Source of the DNA: Gemmataceae bacterium
GTDB taxonomy: Bacteria > Planctomycetota > Planctomycetia > Gemmatales > Gemmataceae
Direction: 5' to 3'
DNA: 64,000 nt
NCBI GenBank assembly: GCA_009697105.1
Contig: SIAQ01000005.1
Location: 23,841-87,840 of the forward strand
Part shown: positions 15,646 to 23,659 of the stretch, one piece after another
Position numbering within the stretch: position 1 is the stretch's first letter
How the letters are laid out: every line of letters starts with the position of its first letter
Position numbers and translations under genes: made by a program
Notes under the pieces: generated by a model
The model's input: the letters and a program-made list of their open reading frames with translations, nothing else
Database searches by the model: none
What the model was told of the DNA's origin: nothing

Positions 15646-18405
15646 ATGAATCTGTTCGCAAGACCTGTGCGTTTCTTCACCATCGCGGTCGCACTCCTAG
15701 GCTTCCTGGCTTTCGGCGGACATTCGCAGGCCCAGCCAAACGACGCACTTTACGAAAAAACCGTCTCCATCGAAGGTATCACAGAGTATCGCTTCAAGAA
15801 CGGGTTGCGTTTCCTTTCCTATCCCGATAAGGCCTCGCCCACTGTCACCGTCAACATGACCGTCCTCGTTGGCTCTCGGCACGAAGGCTACGGCGAGACC
15901 GGCATGGCGCACCTGCTCGAACACATGCTTTTCAAGGGCAGCAAGCTCTACCCATCCTCCGCCGCTCTCGACAAGGCAATCCAGGGGCATGGGGCGGTTG
16001 ATTACAACGGTACAACCTGGACTGACCGCACGAACTATTACGAAACGCTGCCCGCCAACGAAAAGAACCTCGAATTCGCCATCCAGATGGAAGCCGACCG
16101 CCTCGTCAACTGCTTCGTCAAACGCGAAGACCTTGTGGCCGAGATGACCGTCGTTCGCAACGAATTCGAGATCGGCGAGAACAACTCCGCGGGCGTCCTC
16201 AATCAGCGTATGATGGCCGCGGCTTACGAATGGCATAACTACGGCAAGTCCACGATCGGCAATCGCACCGACATCGAACGCGTGCCGATCGACCGGTTGC
16301 AGGCCTTCTATAAGAAGTTTTACCAAGTCGATAACACCGTTCTGATCGTCGCTGGCAAGTTCGATGAAAAGAAGGCGCTGGCCGTCGTGAGCAAATATTT
16401 CGGCACGCTCAAGGCCCCGGATCGTGTGCTGGACAAAACCTACACCGAGGAGCCGGCCCAGGACGGCGAACGCGTTGTCACTCTGCGTCGCGTCGGCAAG
16501 GTTCCCGTCGTCGGCCTGATGTACCACATCCCGGCGGCATCGCACGAAGATCACCCGGCCTGCGAAATCCTGAGCATGGTCCTGGGTGCCACGCCATCGG
16601 GCAGGTTGTACAAATCGCTGGTAGTGACGAAAAAAGCAACGAACGTCGGCTATGACGCCACCACCTGGTTCGATCCGGGCGTGCTGGAGATGTCGGCCAG
16701 TGTCAACGACAAAGTCGCACCGGAGGAAGTTCGCGACATCATGATCGCCGACGCGGAGAAGTTCGCCAATCAGCCGGCGACGCAAGAAGAAATCACGCGC
16801 GCGACCCGGAAGTATCTCGCCATTCGCGAAAAGCGTTTGACGAAGAGCACGTCAACCGCCGTCGAGCTGAGCGAATGGGTCGGCGCGGGCGATTGGCGTT
16901 TGTTGTTCATCCATCGCGACCGCATCAAGAAGGTCACGCCCGAGGATGTCACGCGCGTCGCCAAGAAGTATCTCAAGCAGAGCAATCGCACGGTCGGCAT
17001 GTTCTTTCCGACCAAGGAATCCGAACGCACGCCGATTCCGCAATCGCCCGATATCGCCAAACTTGTCAAGGATTTCAAAGGCGGCAAAGGCATCTCCGAA
17101 GGCGAAGTCTTCGACCCGACGCCCGACAATATCGAGAAGCGCGTCCAACGCTTCACGCTTTCCAATGGCCTGAAGGTCGCCTACTTCCCCAAGAAAACTC
17201 GCGGCGAAACCGTCACGGGCCGACTGACGTTTCGCTTCGGTAGCGAGGAATCGTTGCTCGGAAAAACCACTGCCGCCAGCTATGTCGGCTCGATGCTCAC
17301 CCGTGGCACGAAGAACAAGAATCGCACCGAAATCCAGGACGAACTCGATATTCTCAAATCCTCGCTCGGTGTCAGCACCGGCGCGGGGTCGCTCAGCGTG
17401 TCGTGGGAAAGCAAACGCGAACTCCATGGCGATTTCCTCAAACTGCTGAACGAAGTGTTACGCGAGCCGACCTTCCCCGACGCGGAACTCGCGATCATTC
17501 GCCAAAACAGCAAGCAGAGTATCGAACAGTCCATGGTGGATCCGCAGGGCATTGCGTTTCGCACGTTGACCCGCAATCTCGATCCGCATCCGAAGACGAG
17601 CATCCATTACACGCCGACGTTCGAGGAATCGCTAGAACGCAATGCCAAGGTGACGCGCGACTCCGTCATCGAAATTTATTCGCAGATCGGCGGCGCTATC
17701 GGCGAACTGGTGATCGTGGGCGATTTCGATCCCGAGGCGACGACCAAGCAGTTTGAATCGATCCTGACCGGCTGGAAGACCACGACCGCGCACAAGCGGA
17801 TCCCCGCGGTGTTGGTCGAAGGTGTCAAGGCGTCGCGCGATACGATTAACACGCCGGACAAGGAGAACGCCGTTTACGCCGCTGCCGTCAAGTTTAGGAT
17901 GGACGACAGCTCGCCCGATTTCGCCGCGCTGGAACTGGGCAACTTCGTGCTCGGCAGCGGTTTTTCATCTCGCCTGATGGATCGCTTGCGTGTGCGCGAA
18001 GGCTGGTCGTATGGCACCGGTTCGCAGCTTGGCGTTGGCGCGAAGGACCCTGTTGCCCGGTTTCTCGTCTACGCTTTTTGCAATCCCGATGTCATCGACA
18101 AGGTTGACAAAGGCGCGATCGAAGAGCTTGATAAGTTGTTCAAGACAGGCATTACTGAAGAGGAACTGAAACTCGCCCGCGTCTCTTTTCTCGACGACAT
18201 GCGTGTCGAGCGTGGCAAGGACAGTGGCCTGGTAAGCATCCTGGCGAGCGGGCTATTTCTTGGCCGAACTGCTGCCTGGCAGGCCGACATGGAGAAGAAA
18301 ATCGCCGCCGTCACTGTAAAAGACGTGAACCGCGCGCTGGCGATGCACATCTCTACTGGCAGATTGGTTATCGTGCGTGCGGGTGATTTCTCGAAGAAGA
18401 AATAA
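15646..18405 (+). CDS. M16 family zinc peptidase, two-domain, exported
   Basis: 919 residues with a Sec signal (about 1-30, ending FGGHSQAQ). Two M16 repeats follow. The first has the inverted zinc site HLLEH (about residues 89-93) and, about 75 residues on, the third ligand region MTVVRNEFE. The second repeat (from about residue 500) lacks HxxEH, as usual for the inactive half that shapes the cage. The GxGFSSRLMDRLR-like segment near residue 770 is the substrate-binding RY/SSRL motif. It probably degrades peptides in the periplasm. AGGAG lies nine bases before the ATG. An upstream open extension is rejected because the signal peptide begins at this ATG. Confidence 0.93.
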   Translation: MNLFARPVRFFTIAVALLGFLAFGGHSQAQPNDALYEKTVSIEGITEYRFKNGLRFLSYPDKASPTVTVNMTVLVGSRHEGYGETGMAHLLEHMLFKGSKLYPSSAALDKAIQGHGAVDYNGTTWTDRTNYYETLPANEKNLEFAIQMEADRLVNCFVKREDLVAEMTVVRNEFEIGENNSAGVLNQRMMAAAYEWHNYGKSTIGNRTDIERVPIDRLQAFYKKFYQVDNTVLIVAGKFDEKKALAVVSKYFGTLKAPDRVLDKTYTEEPAQDGERVVTLRRVGKVPVVGLMYHIPAASHEDHPACEILSMVLGATPSGRLYKSLVVTKKATNVGYDATTWFDPGVLEMSASVNDKVAPEEVRDIMIADAEKFANQPATQEEITRATRKYLAIREKRLTKSTSTAVELSEWVGAGDWRLLFIHRDRIKKVTPEDVTRVAKKYLKQSNRTVGMFFPTKESERTPIPQSPDIAKLVKDFKGGKGISEGEVFDPTPDNIEKRVQRFTLSNGLKVAYFPKKTRGETVTGRLTFRFGSEESLLGKTTAASYVGSMLTRGTKNKNRTEIQDELDILKSSLGVSTGAGSLSVSWESKRELHGDFLKLLNEVLREPTFPDAELAIIRQNSKQSIEQSMVDPQGIAFRTLTRNLDPHPKTSIHYTPTFEESLERNAKVTRDSVIEIYSQIGGAIGELVIVGDFDPEATTKQFESILTGWKTTTAHKRIPAVLVEGVKASRDTINTPDKENAVYAAAVKFRMDDSSPDFAALELGNFVLGSGFSSRLMDRLRVREGWSYGTGSQLGVGAKDPVARFLVYAFCNPDVIDKVDKGAIEELDKLFKTGITEEELKLARVSFLDDMRVERGKDSGLVSILASGLFLGRTAAWQADMEKKIAAVTVKDVNRALAMHISTGRLVIVRAGDFSKKK

Positions 18406-18410
18406 CTTCC

Positions 18411-18496
18411 AAGCCCTCAGGATGAGCGCAGCGATTCCTGGGTGTGACTATCCGTTCACTCCACCCCCAGGAATCGCTGCGCTCATCCTGGGGCTT
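18411..18496. repeat. Inverted repeat, family H
   Basis: Arms AAGCCCTCAGGATGAGCGCA (18411) and GCGCTCATCCTGGGGCTT (ending 18496), followed by TTTT. It sits 6 bases after the M16 protease stop, so it could double as an intrinsic terminator. Sister of 11456-11540. Confidence 0.92.
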
Positions 18497-18516
18497 TTTC
18501 GTTTTCATCGAGTCCC

Positions 18517-19356
18517 ATGCTGGAAAATGCCCCCATCCTGTCCTACAAACACGCCGGGTTGACCGTTGAGGGTTACTCGCGCGCGGCTGTGCAGACCTAC
18601 TGGCGCGTGCCGGAGTTGAAGGTCTGCTTCGACCTCGGCGCTCACCCGTGGGACTTTATGAGCACGCCAAACTGCTTCATCTCGCACACGCACCTGGATC
18701 ATGTGGCTGCCTTGCCTGCCTATGTTGCACGCCGGCGCATGATGAAAATGGAGCCGCCGACGGTTTACATCCCCGAATATGCGTTGGATGACGTACGACG
18801 ACTCCTGCTTATCATGCAGCGGCTCGATCGCGGTCGGCAGACGTGCAATCTCGTTGGCGTGACGGCAGGCCAGGAGATCGAATTGTCGCGCGAGCATGTT
18901 GTTACCGTATTCGAGGCGACGCACACGATTCCCGCAGTTGGATACGTAGTTTGGGAGAGGCGCAACAAGCTCAAGGAAGAATATCACGGCCTGCCCGGCG
19001 ACAAAATCCGCGACCTGCGGCTGTCGGGCGTGGCCGTCACGCACGAAATCCGCACGCCGATCGTCGCCTACACCGGCGACACCAGCCCGGCGGGACTTGA
19101 CAATTACCCGCCAGCGTTCGAGGCGAAGATACTTATTACTGAGATGAGCTTCGTTCGTGCCAAGCATCGGCGGGAGAAGATCCACAAGTTCGGGCATATG
19201 CACCTCGACGACTTCATCGAGCGAGCGGACCGCTTCAAGAACGAACTGATCATTTGTGGACATTTCAGCACGCGCTATGGCACGGAGGAGATTCGGCGTG
19301 TCGTGGAACGCAAGCTTCCTGAGAATCTGCGTAGTCGAGTGAAACTTTGGCTATAG
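18517..19356 (+). CDS. Metallo-beta-lactamase-fold hydrolase, RNase Z-like
   Basis: 279 residues. The zinc-binding HTHLDH motif is at about residues 54-59; further ligands are in the THTIP segment (about 136), in [10 protein letters not shown] (Asp, about 188) and in the C-terminal [10 protein letters not shown] (about 248). The gene resembles tRNase Z (3' tRNA processing) in motif order, but it is short and the typical exosite arm is not obvious, so another phosphodiesterase role is possible. It starts 20 bases after the family H hairpin and has no clear Shine-Dalgarno. Confidence 0.85.
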   Translation: MLENAPILSYKHAGLTVEGYSRAAVQTYWRVPELKVCFDLGAHPWDFMSTPNCFISHTHLDHVAALPAYVARRRMMKMEPPTVYIPEYALDDVRRLLLIMQRLDRGRQTCNLVGVTAGQEIELSREHVVTVFEATHTIPAVGYVVWERRNKLKEEYHGLPGDKIRDLRLSGVAVTHEIRTPIVAYTGDTSPAGLDNYPPAFEAKILITEMSFVRAKHRREKIHKFGHMHLDDFIERADRFKNELIICGHFSTRYGTEEIRRVVERKLPENLRSRVKLWL

Positions 19357-19450
19357 CGACGATCGTGTTTCCGGTGCCAATTGCATCAATCAGTAAACTT
19401 CGTGCACATTTCCGTCCGATGCAAGTGGTAACGCCATCGTATGCGTCTTT

Positions 19451-19526
19451 TTTGGCGAGCCTAGCTGCGTAAGCAGCAGGTTGAATTACCCGCAAACCTG
19501 CTGCTTACGCAGCTAGGTTCGCCAAA
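19451..19526. repeat. Inverted repeat, family I
   Basis: TTTGGCGAGCCTAGCTGCGT (19451) pairs with ACGCAGCTAGGTTCGCCAAA ending at 19526. Sister copy at 21519-21599. The two copies bracket the ATPase pair at 19579-21516. Confidence 0.9.
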
Positions 19527-19578
19527 CTGCACAGTTGGTCACGATGGCCCCCTCTCCCCGGACGGAGGAAATGGTCGC

Positions 19579-20466
19579 ATGGATTTGCAACGATTTGGGC
19601 TGAAGCGTCGTCCGTTTCCGTCGTCGCCAGACTCGATGGCTTACTATCCCGCCTCAAGCCACGAATCCGCTCTGACGCTCCTGGTTCACGGTCTCGCCGA
19701 GGATGAAACGTTTGTCCTCCTCACCGGCGAGCCTGGCACGGGCAAGACGCTGCTGGCGTACCTGTTACTCGAACGGCTCGGCGATAGCGTCGAAAACGCC
19801 TACCTCGCCAACAGTCATTTCGCCGACCGCTGCGCTCTGTTGCAGGCGATCCTCTACGACCTCAAGTTGCCTTACGACGACGTCAGCGAGCAGCGTTTGC
19901 GATTGCGGATCACAGATCACCTGCTGCAAGCGGTAGCGGATGGCAAGCGCACGGTGTTCGTGATCGACGAAGCGCACCTTCTTGGCACCGACGTTCTCGA
20001 AGAACTGCGTATGTTGGCGAATCTGCAAACGGGCGGCGGTAAGGCGCTGCAGATCGTGCTGATCGCCCAACCCACGCTGCTCACGACGCTTGCCTATCCG
20101 GGTCTCGAATCGCTTCGCCAACGCATCGCCGTCCGCGCGACGCTTGCCGCGATGCCTGCGGAAGAAGCATACGACTATCTCGCGCATCATCTGCGAGCGG
20201 CTGGCGGGAAGCCGGAGAAGATATTCGATGACACCGCTCTCGAGGTACTCGCTCGCGGCACTCACGGCGTGCCGCGTTATCTAAATCAGGCTGCGTCCCA
20301 GGCGCTGGCTCTTGCCGAGAATGGTGAACTGACGACGGTCGATGCCGAGGCGGCGCTCGAAGCTCTCGCCATGCTTGGCCTGTCCGTGGACGAAGCCGAT
20401 GAGAAGCCCGACAACGATGGCGAACCGACGCATCCGAATATCCAGAAATTCTTTCGTACCGCGTAA
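19579..20466 (+). CDS. ExeA/GspA-like AAA ATPase
   Basis: 295 residues. Opens with FGLKRRPFPSSPDSMAYYP, typical of the ExeA/PEP-CTERM-locus secretion ATPase group. Walker A GEPGTGKT at 50-57, Walker B TVFVIDEAH near 124-132, sensor-like IVLIAQP near 155, arginine-finger region SLRQRIAVR near 175. Unlike full ExeA it has no peptidoglycan-binding domain. In exopolysaccharide/exosortase loci this ATPase accompanies a BY-kinase; here it directly precedes a CpsD-like ATPase (20557), which supports the same pairing, but no polysaccharide genes are present. GGAGG lies about 11 bases before the ATG. Confidence 0.88.
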   Translation: MDLQRFGLKRRPFPSSPDSMAYYPASSHESALTLLVHGLAEDETFVLLTGEPGTGKTLLAYLLLERLGDSVENAYLANSHFADRCALLQAILYDLKLPYDDVSEQRLRLRITDHLLQAVADGKRTVFVIDEAHLLGTDVLEELRMLANLQTGGGKALQIVLIAQPTLLTTLAYPGLESLRQRIAVRATLAAMPAEEAYDYLAHHLRAAGGKPEKIFDDTALEVLARGTHGVPRYLNQAASQALALAENGELTTVDAEAALEALAMLGLSVDEADEKPDNDGEPTHPNIQKFFRTA

Positions 20467-20474
20467 TCGATTCT

Positions 20475-20528
20475 CCGCTTGCGGCTTAGCGCTCGCCAAA
20501 GATACTGCGAGCGCTAAGCCGCAAGCGG
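20475..20528. repeat. Inverted repeat, family D
   Basis: CCGCTTGCGGCTTAGCGCTC (20475) pairs with its complement ending at 20528. It lies within the 90-base gap between the two ATPase genes, so it would be transcribed inside their mRNA if they form an operon. Confidence 0.92.
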
Positions 20529-20556
20529 CAAATGCATGACAAAAGGGTACCGGTCA

Positions 20557-21516
20557 ATGGGCAGGATGCTTGACAGTTTGAAAGCCAATGGCGGCACGCG
20601 CGTTGCTCCCCCGGCGTTGGCCAAACCTGGCGCCGAAACGCCCGCGCCAGATGGCGTCGTCGATTGGGAAATCGCCGAGGATGTTCCGTTCATCGAGGTC
20701 GGCGGCCCCAACAAGAAAGTCGAACTTTCGCCCGGCTTGCTCAAACACCCGGCCCAGAGAACGCCGCAACCGCCGCACCTACAGATCGAAAAGATTGGTC
20801 TCGCTCTGACGCCGACGCAAGTCGTGCAACTGGCGCCGACAAAGCCGATGGGCGTTGTCTTCGAGCCTTGGCCAGGCGCCGCGACCACAAGCATCCATGC
20901 CGAAATCATCGCCTACCACCAACCCGATCATCCGACAGCCAAGCAGTACGCCGCCCTTTTCGACGCGATGACCGCCAGCATCAACATCACGACGAGCAAG
21001 ACCGTACTGATGCTTGGCTTGAAAGCCAACGTCGGTACGACGACGGTGCTCGCCAACCTTGGCGTGATCGCATCGCTGCAGCGCTCGCTGCGCGTCGTGC
21101 TGATCGACGCCAACACACGGCGCCCCGGCATCGCGCAGAAGTTCGGGCTGAGCGACGCCGTCGGCCTAGCGGAAGTCGCCGACGGGGCTTTGGCGATCGA
21201 GCAGGCGCTGGTGCCGACGTGTGCCGTCAATTTGCACCTGCTGCCTGCGGGGATTTCGACGAAATCGCGCCCCACCGCTCGCAACGAAGCGATGCAGTGG
21301 GTTATGGCTTGGTTGCGCGAGCGGTTCGACCTGCTCCTGATCGACGGCCTCGCATTGGACGATGCCGCGGAACTCACGATCCCGCTCGCCCTCGCCGACG
21401 GCGCCTATCTTGTGCTACCGCACGGCGAATCGAGTGCCAGCAAAGGCGCGGCGCAGGCCGTGCATCGTCTAGGCGGCCGGCTCAGCGGTTTGGTGCACAC
21501 CTCGTTCGACCAATAG
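20557..21516 (+). CDS. CpsD/BY-kinase-like ATPase with degenerate P-loop
   Basis: About 319 residues. Residues 1-125 are Pro-rich and variable; the rest is a MinD/CpsD-like ATPase fold. Walker A position reads GLKANVGTTTVLANLG: the deviant first Lys is present, but the usual GKT/GKS lysine is replaced by Thr. Walker A' VVLIDANTRRPGIAQ is intact and the Walker B segment is LLLIDG. No C-terminal tyrosine cluster is seen, so autokinase activity is doubtful. The start at 20557 follows AAAGGG; an ATG at 20536 is in frame but lacks a site. It follows the ExeA-like ATPase and probably works with it in cell-envelope polysaccharide control. Confidence 0.82.
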   Translation: MGRMLDSLKANGGTRVAPPALAKPGAETPAPDGVVDWEIAEDVPFIEVGGPNKKVELSPGLLKHPAQRTPQPPHLQIEKIGLALTPTQVVQLAPTKPMGVVFEPWPGAATTSIHAEIIAYHQPDHPTAKQYAALFDAMTASINITTSKTVLMLGLKANVGTTTVLANLGVIASLQRSLRVVLIDANTRRPGIAQKFGLSDAVGLAEVADGALAIEQALVPTCAVNLHLLPAGISTKSRPTARNEAMQWVMAWLRERFDLLLIDGLALDDAAELTIPLALADGAYLVLPHGESSASKGAAQAVHRLGGRLSGLVHTSFDQ

Positions 21517-21518
21517 TT

Positions 21519-21599
21519 GGTCGAGCCTGGTCGCGTAAGTAGCAGGTTGATTCTGCAACGGTGTATTCAACCGGCCGCTTACGCGGCTAGGCTCGCCGA
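21519..21599. repeat. Inverted repeat, family I
   Basis: GGTCGAGCCTGGTCGCGTAA (21519) pairs with the complement ending near 21599, central ATTCTGCAACGGTGTATTC. It starts two bases after the preceding stop codon. Confidence 0.85.
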
Positions 21600-21651
21600 A
21601 ATTTGTGCGTAGAATGTTTGCATGATCCGCATCAATCTCCGAGGTGCCGGC

Positions 21652-22044
21652 ATGCATTCCCGTTCCATTTTTCGTCTTTTTCTCATCATCGTGTTAGCCG
21701 GTTGCTTCTTCGCGTCGGCCCATGGGCAGACGCCTCGCAAACCGAACCTCATTTTCGTGCTCGTCGATGACATGGGCTACGCGGACCTCGGCTGCATGGG
21801 CGGCAAGGACGCGAAGACGCCGAACATCGATCGGCTTGCAACCGAAGGCGTGACGTTCTCGCAATTCTATAGCAACGCTCCGGTCTGCACTCCGACACGA
21901 TATGATTTCGACCTGCCCAACGACGTCGAGCAACGGCGCAACCTCGCCTATCGTCAGCCGGAGACCGTGTTGCGTTTGCGCCGATTGCTCGAAACATGGG
22001 AGGCGGAAATGGACAAGAGTGAGCGCGAGTATTGGATAAAGTGA
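21652..22044 (+). pseudogene. Sulfatase remnant with internal deletion
   Basis: 130 residues. A signal peptide (LFLIIVLAGCFFASAHGQ) is followed by a perfect sulfatase N-terminus: PNLIFVLVDDMGYADLG (metal-binding Asp pair), TPNIDRLA and the formylglycine site CTPTR at about residue 79-83. Immediately after Arg (near 21900) the sequence jumps to what is normally the far C-terminus of sulfatases: YDFDLPNDVEQRRNLA and a final LRRLLETWEAEM helix. About 300 residues of the usual 430-500 are missing, without loss of frame. It cannot be an active sulfatase. GAGG precedes the ATG. Intact sulfatases of this kind are abundant in planctomycetes. Confidence 0.85.
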
Positions 22045-22053
22045 GGGCATCTC

Positions 22054-22120
22054 GTTTAGCCGCTCGCCTTTGACGAGCGCGAGTTCAAATACTGCGCTCG
22101 CCAAAGACGAGCGGCTAAAC
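22054..22120. repeat. Inverted repeat, family E
   Basis: GTTTAGCCGCTCGCCTTTGA (22054) pairs with the complement ending at 22120. It lies between the sulfatase remnant and the DUF488 gene, 24 bases before its start. Confidence 0.92.
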
Positions 22121-22144
22121 GCCAACCATTCGGTGAAACCGCGC

Positions 22145-22684
22145 ATGAACGACAACACGCTTTTCACCGTCGGCCATTCCAATTACGACATGGTCACGTT
22201 CATCGCGCTGCTCAAACAGCACGCCATCGACGTGCTCACCGATGTGCGCTCGTCGCCTTACTCCAAGTATGTGCCACATTTCAACAAAGCCAATCTCGAA
22301 CGGGAAATTCGCGCGGCCGGCATGCAGTACCTATATCTCGGCCAGCATCTGGGCGGTATGCCCGACAACGACGCGTATTACGACGACGACGGCCGAGTGC
22401 TCTATTATCGCGTTGCGAAGGACGCCGGCTTTTTGCACGCCATCAGCCGACTCGAGCAGGGCATCAAGAAATACGTTGTCGCCATCATGTGCGGCGAGGA
22501 GAACCCATCGGGCTGCCATAGGCATCTGCTCGTGAGCCGCGTCATGAGCGAACGCGGCACGCACGTGTTGCACCTCCGTGGCGACGGCAGCGTGCAGACC
22601 GACGTCGAGCTGCACGGCTCGATCTGCGAACAGCCGTTTCTCTTCGATCTTCCTGACGAGGACATCACCTGGAAGTCGATGTGA
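22145..22684 (+). CDS. DUF488 family protein
   Basis: 179 residues. The family signature is clear: FTVGHSN near residue 6, LTDVRSSPYSK (about 31), and the cysteine motif CGEENPSGCHRHLL (about 118-131). DUF488 proteins are small cytoplasmic proteins of unknown biochemical role; the CxExxxxxCHR motif suggests a metal or nucleic-acid related function. The start at 22145 (MNDNTLFT) is chosen because upstream codons are translated family E repeat. Confidence 0.9.
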   Translation: MNDNTLFTVGHSNYDMVTFIALLKQHAIDVLTDVRSSPYSKYVPHFNKANLEREIRAAGMQYLYLGQHLGGMPDNDAYYDDDGRVLYYRVAKDAGFLHAISRLEQGIKKYVVAIMCGEENPSGCHRHLLVSRVMSERGTHVLHLRGDGSVQTDVELHGSICEQPFLFDLPDEDITWKSM

Positions 22685-23074
22685 TCGGTGCCAAAATGAG
22701 GCACTCCGCTATTGCTGTTGAAGAAAAAGCCTCACGTCCCGACGCAGTGGCGCAAAGAATGACGTCGCCGACAAAGGTCCGATTCCGTTTTCGTTCCCAA
22801 ACTTCTGTTTGGGAACAGGCATGGCGGAAACTCTGTTTCGCCTCATAGAAGACGCGCCCGACAAAACTACGAGCCGGAAGCGTAAGCGACGGATTTCTCC
22901 AGTCCGTCGCTTACGCTTCCGGCTCGTAGGGCGACTTTTTTCGGCGGCGTCAACTTTGGCTTTGTTGAAGATATTCCTCGCTTCATCTTCGCTTAAGCTT
23001 CGTTGTGGTAATCTCCATCATGTGGTCGGGAAAATACATCCGGCAAGCTGCCGTAGAAAACGAGGGTTTACGTC
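22685..23074. other. Gap with composite family C element
   Basis: Most of it is the repeat at 22761-22951. The remaining 120 bases before 23075 presumably hold the promoter of the secreted-protein gene; I see no clear hexamer pair. Confidence 0.55.
22761..22951. repeat. Composite family C element with two cores
   Basis: The outer arms GACGTCGCCGACAAA (22761) and 22937-22951 form the C shell. Inside are a short hairpin GTTCCCAAACTTCTGTTTGG (from 22793), a second copy of the GCGCCCGACAAAA arm (near 22854), and the GGAAGCGTAAGCGACGG hairpin (from about 22875). So one shell carries two different cores in tandem. Confidence 0.85.
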
Positions 23075-23467
23075 ATGAGGCCTCTGCTCTTCACTTTCGC
23101 TCTCAGTGTCTGTTTGTCGTTGGCGGTTCCAGGTGCCGTTCAGGCCCAGCTACCCGTCGGGAACTATTACAACACGTCGCGGTACGTCGCCAGCAACAAT
23201 GCGGCTTATCGCAATGCGATGTCGCGCACGCCGCGCCCCAGCATTCAGGCCATCCGCTACAACGGCTACCCCACCAACTACGGGCTAGGCACACTAACGA
23301 CCGGCGTCAATGCCCTGATGATGATGAACGGCATGATTCCCGGCGCGAGCGCCTATTCCAACCAAGGCTATAACAACGCAAATATGAATCAGGGCTACAA
23401 CCCGTACATGTACCAGGAATATAACCCGTATATGACGAACCCGTATAACTATGGGTCGTATCCGTGA
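23075..23467 (+). CDS. Small secreted Asn/Tyr-rich protein
   Basis: 130 residues. Sec signal (LLFTFALSVCLSLAVPGAVQA, about residues 4-24) and a mature chain dominated by Asn, Tyr, Met and Gly, with degenerate repeats NQGYNN, NQGYNPYMYQ, EYNPYMTNPYNYG in the last 45 residues. The composition suggests a disordered or adhesive surface protein; no cysteine is in the mature part. GAGGG lies eight bases before the ATG. No known family recognised. Confidence 0.8.
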   Translation: MRPLLFTFALSVCLSLAVPGAVQAQLPVGNYYNTSRYVASNNAAYRNAMSRTPRPSIQAIRYNGYPTNYGLGTLTTGVNALMMMNGMIPGASAYSNQGYNNANMNQGYNPYMYQEYNPYMTNPYNYGSYP

Positions 23468-23493
23468 TACCGCAAAATGCCCCTGCGGCGACC

Positions 23494-23541
23494 TACGACG
23501 CGGAGCGTCGTGCTACACTGTAGTACGACGCTCCGCGTCGT
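23494..23541. repeat. Inverted repeat, family K, likely terminator
   Basis: TACGACGCGGAGCGTCGT (23494) pairs with ACGACGCTCCGCGTCGT ending at 23541, short loop, followed by GTTTTTTG. The T-tract makes it a good intrinsic terminator for the secreted-protein gene. Confidence 0.85.
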
Positions 23542-23659
23542 GTTTTTTGTAGAAATCACTTCACCCTATTCGCACTTTTTGAGTAAAATAACATTCTTCC
23601 TCACGCGCTCTGCTGCGCGTCGCGGCTAAACGGTTCCACCTTGCGTCGAGACTGTCACC

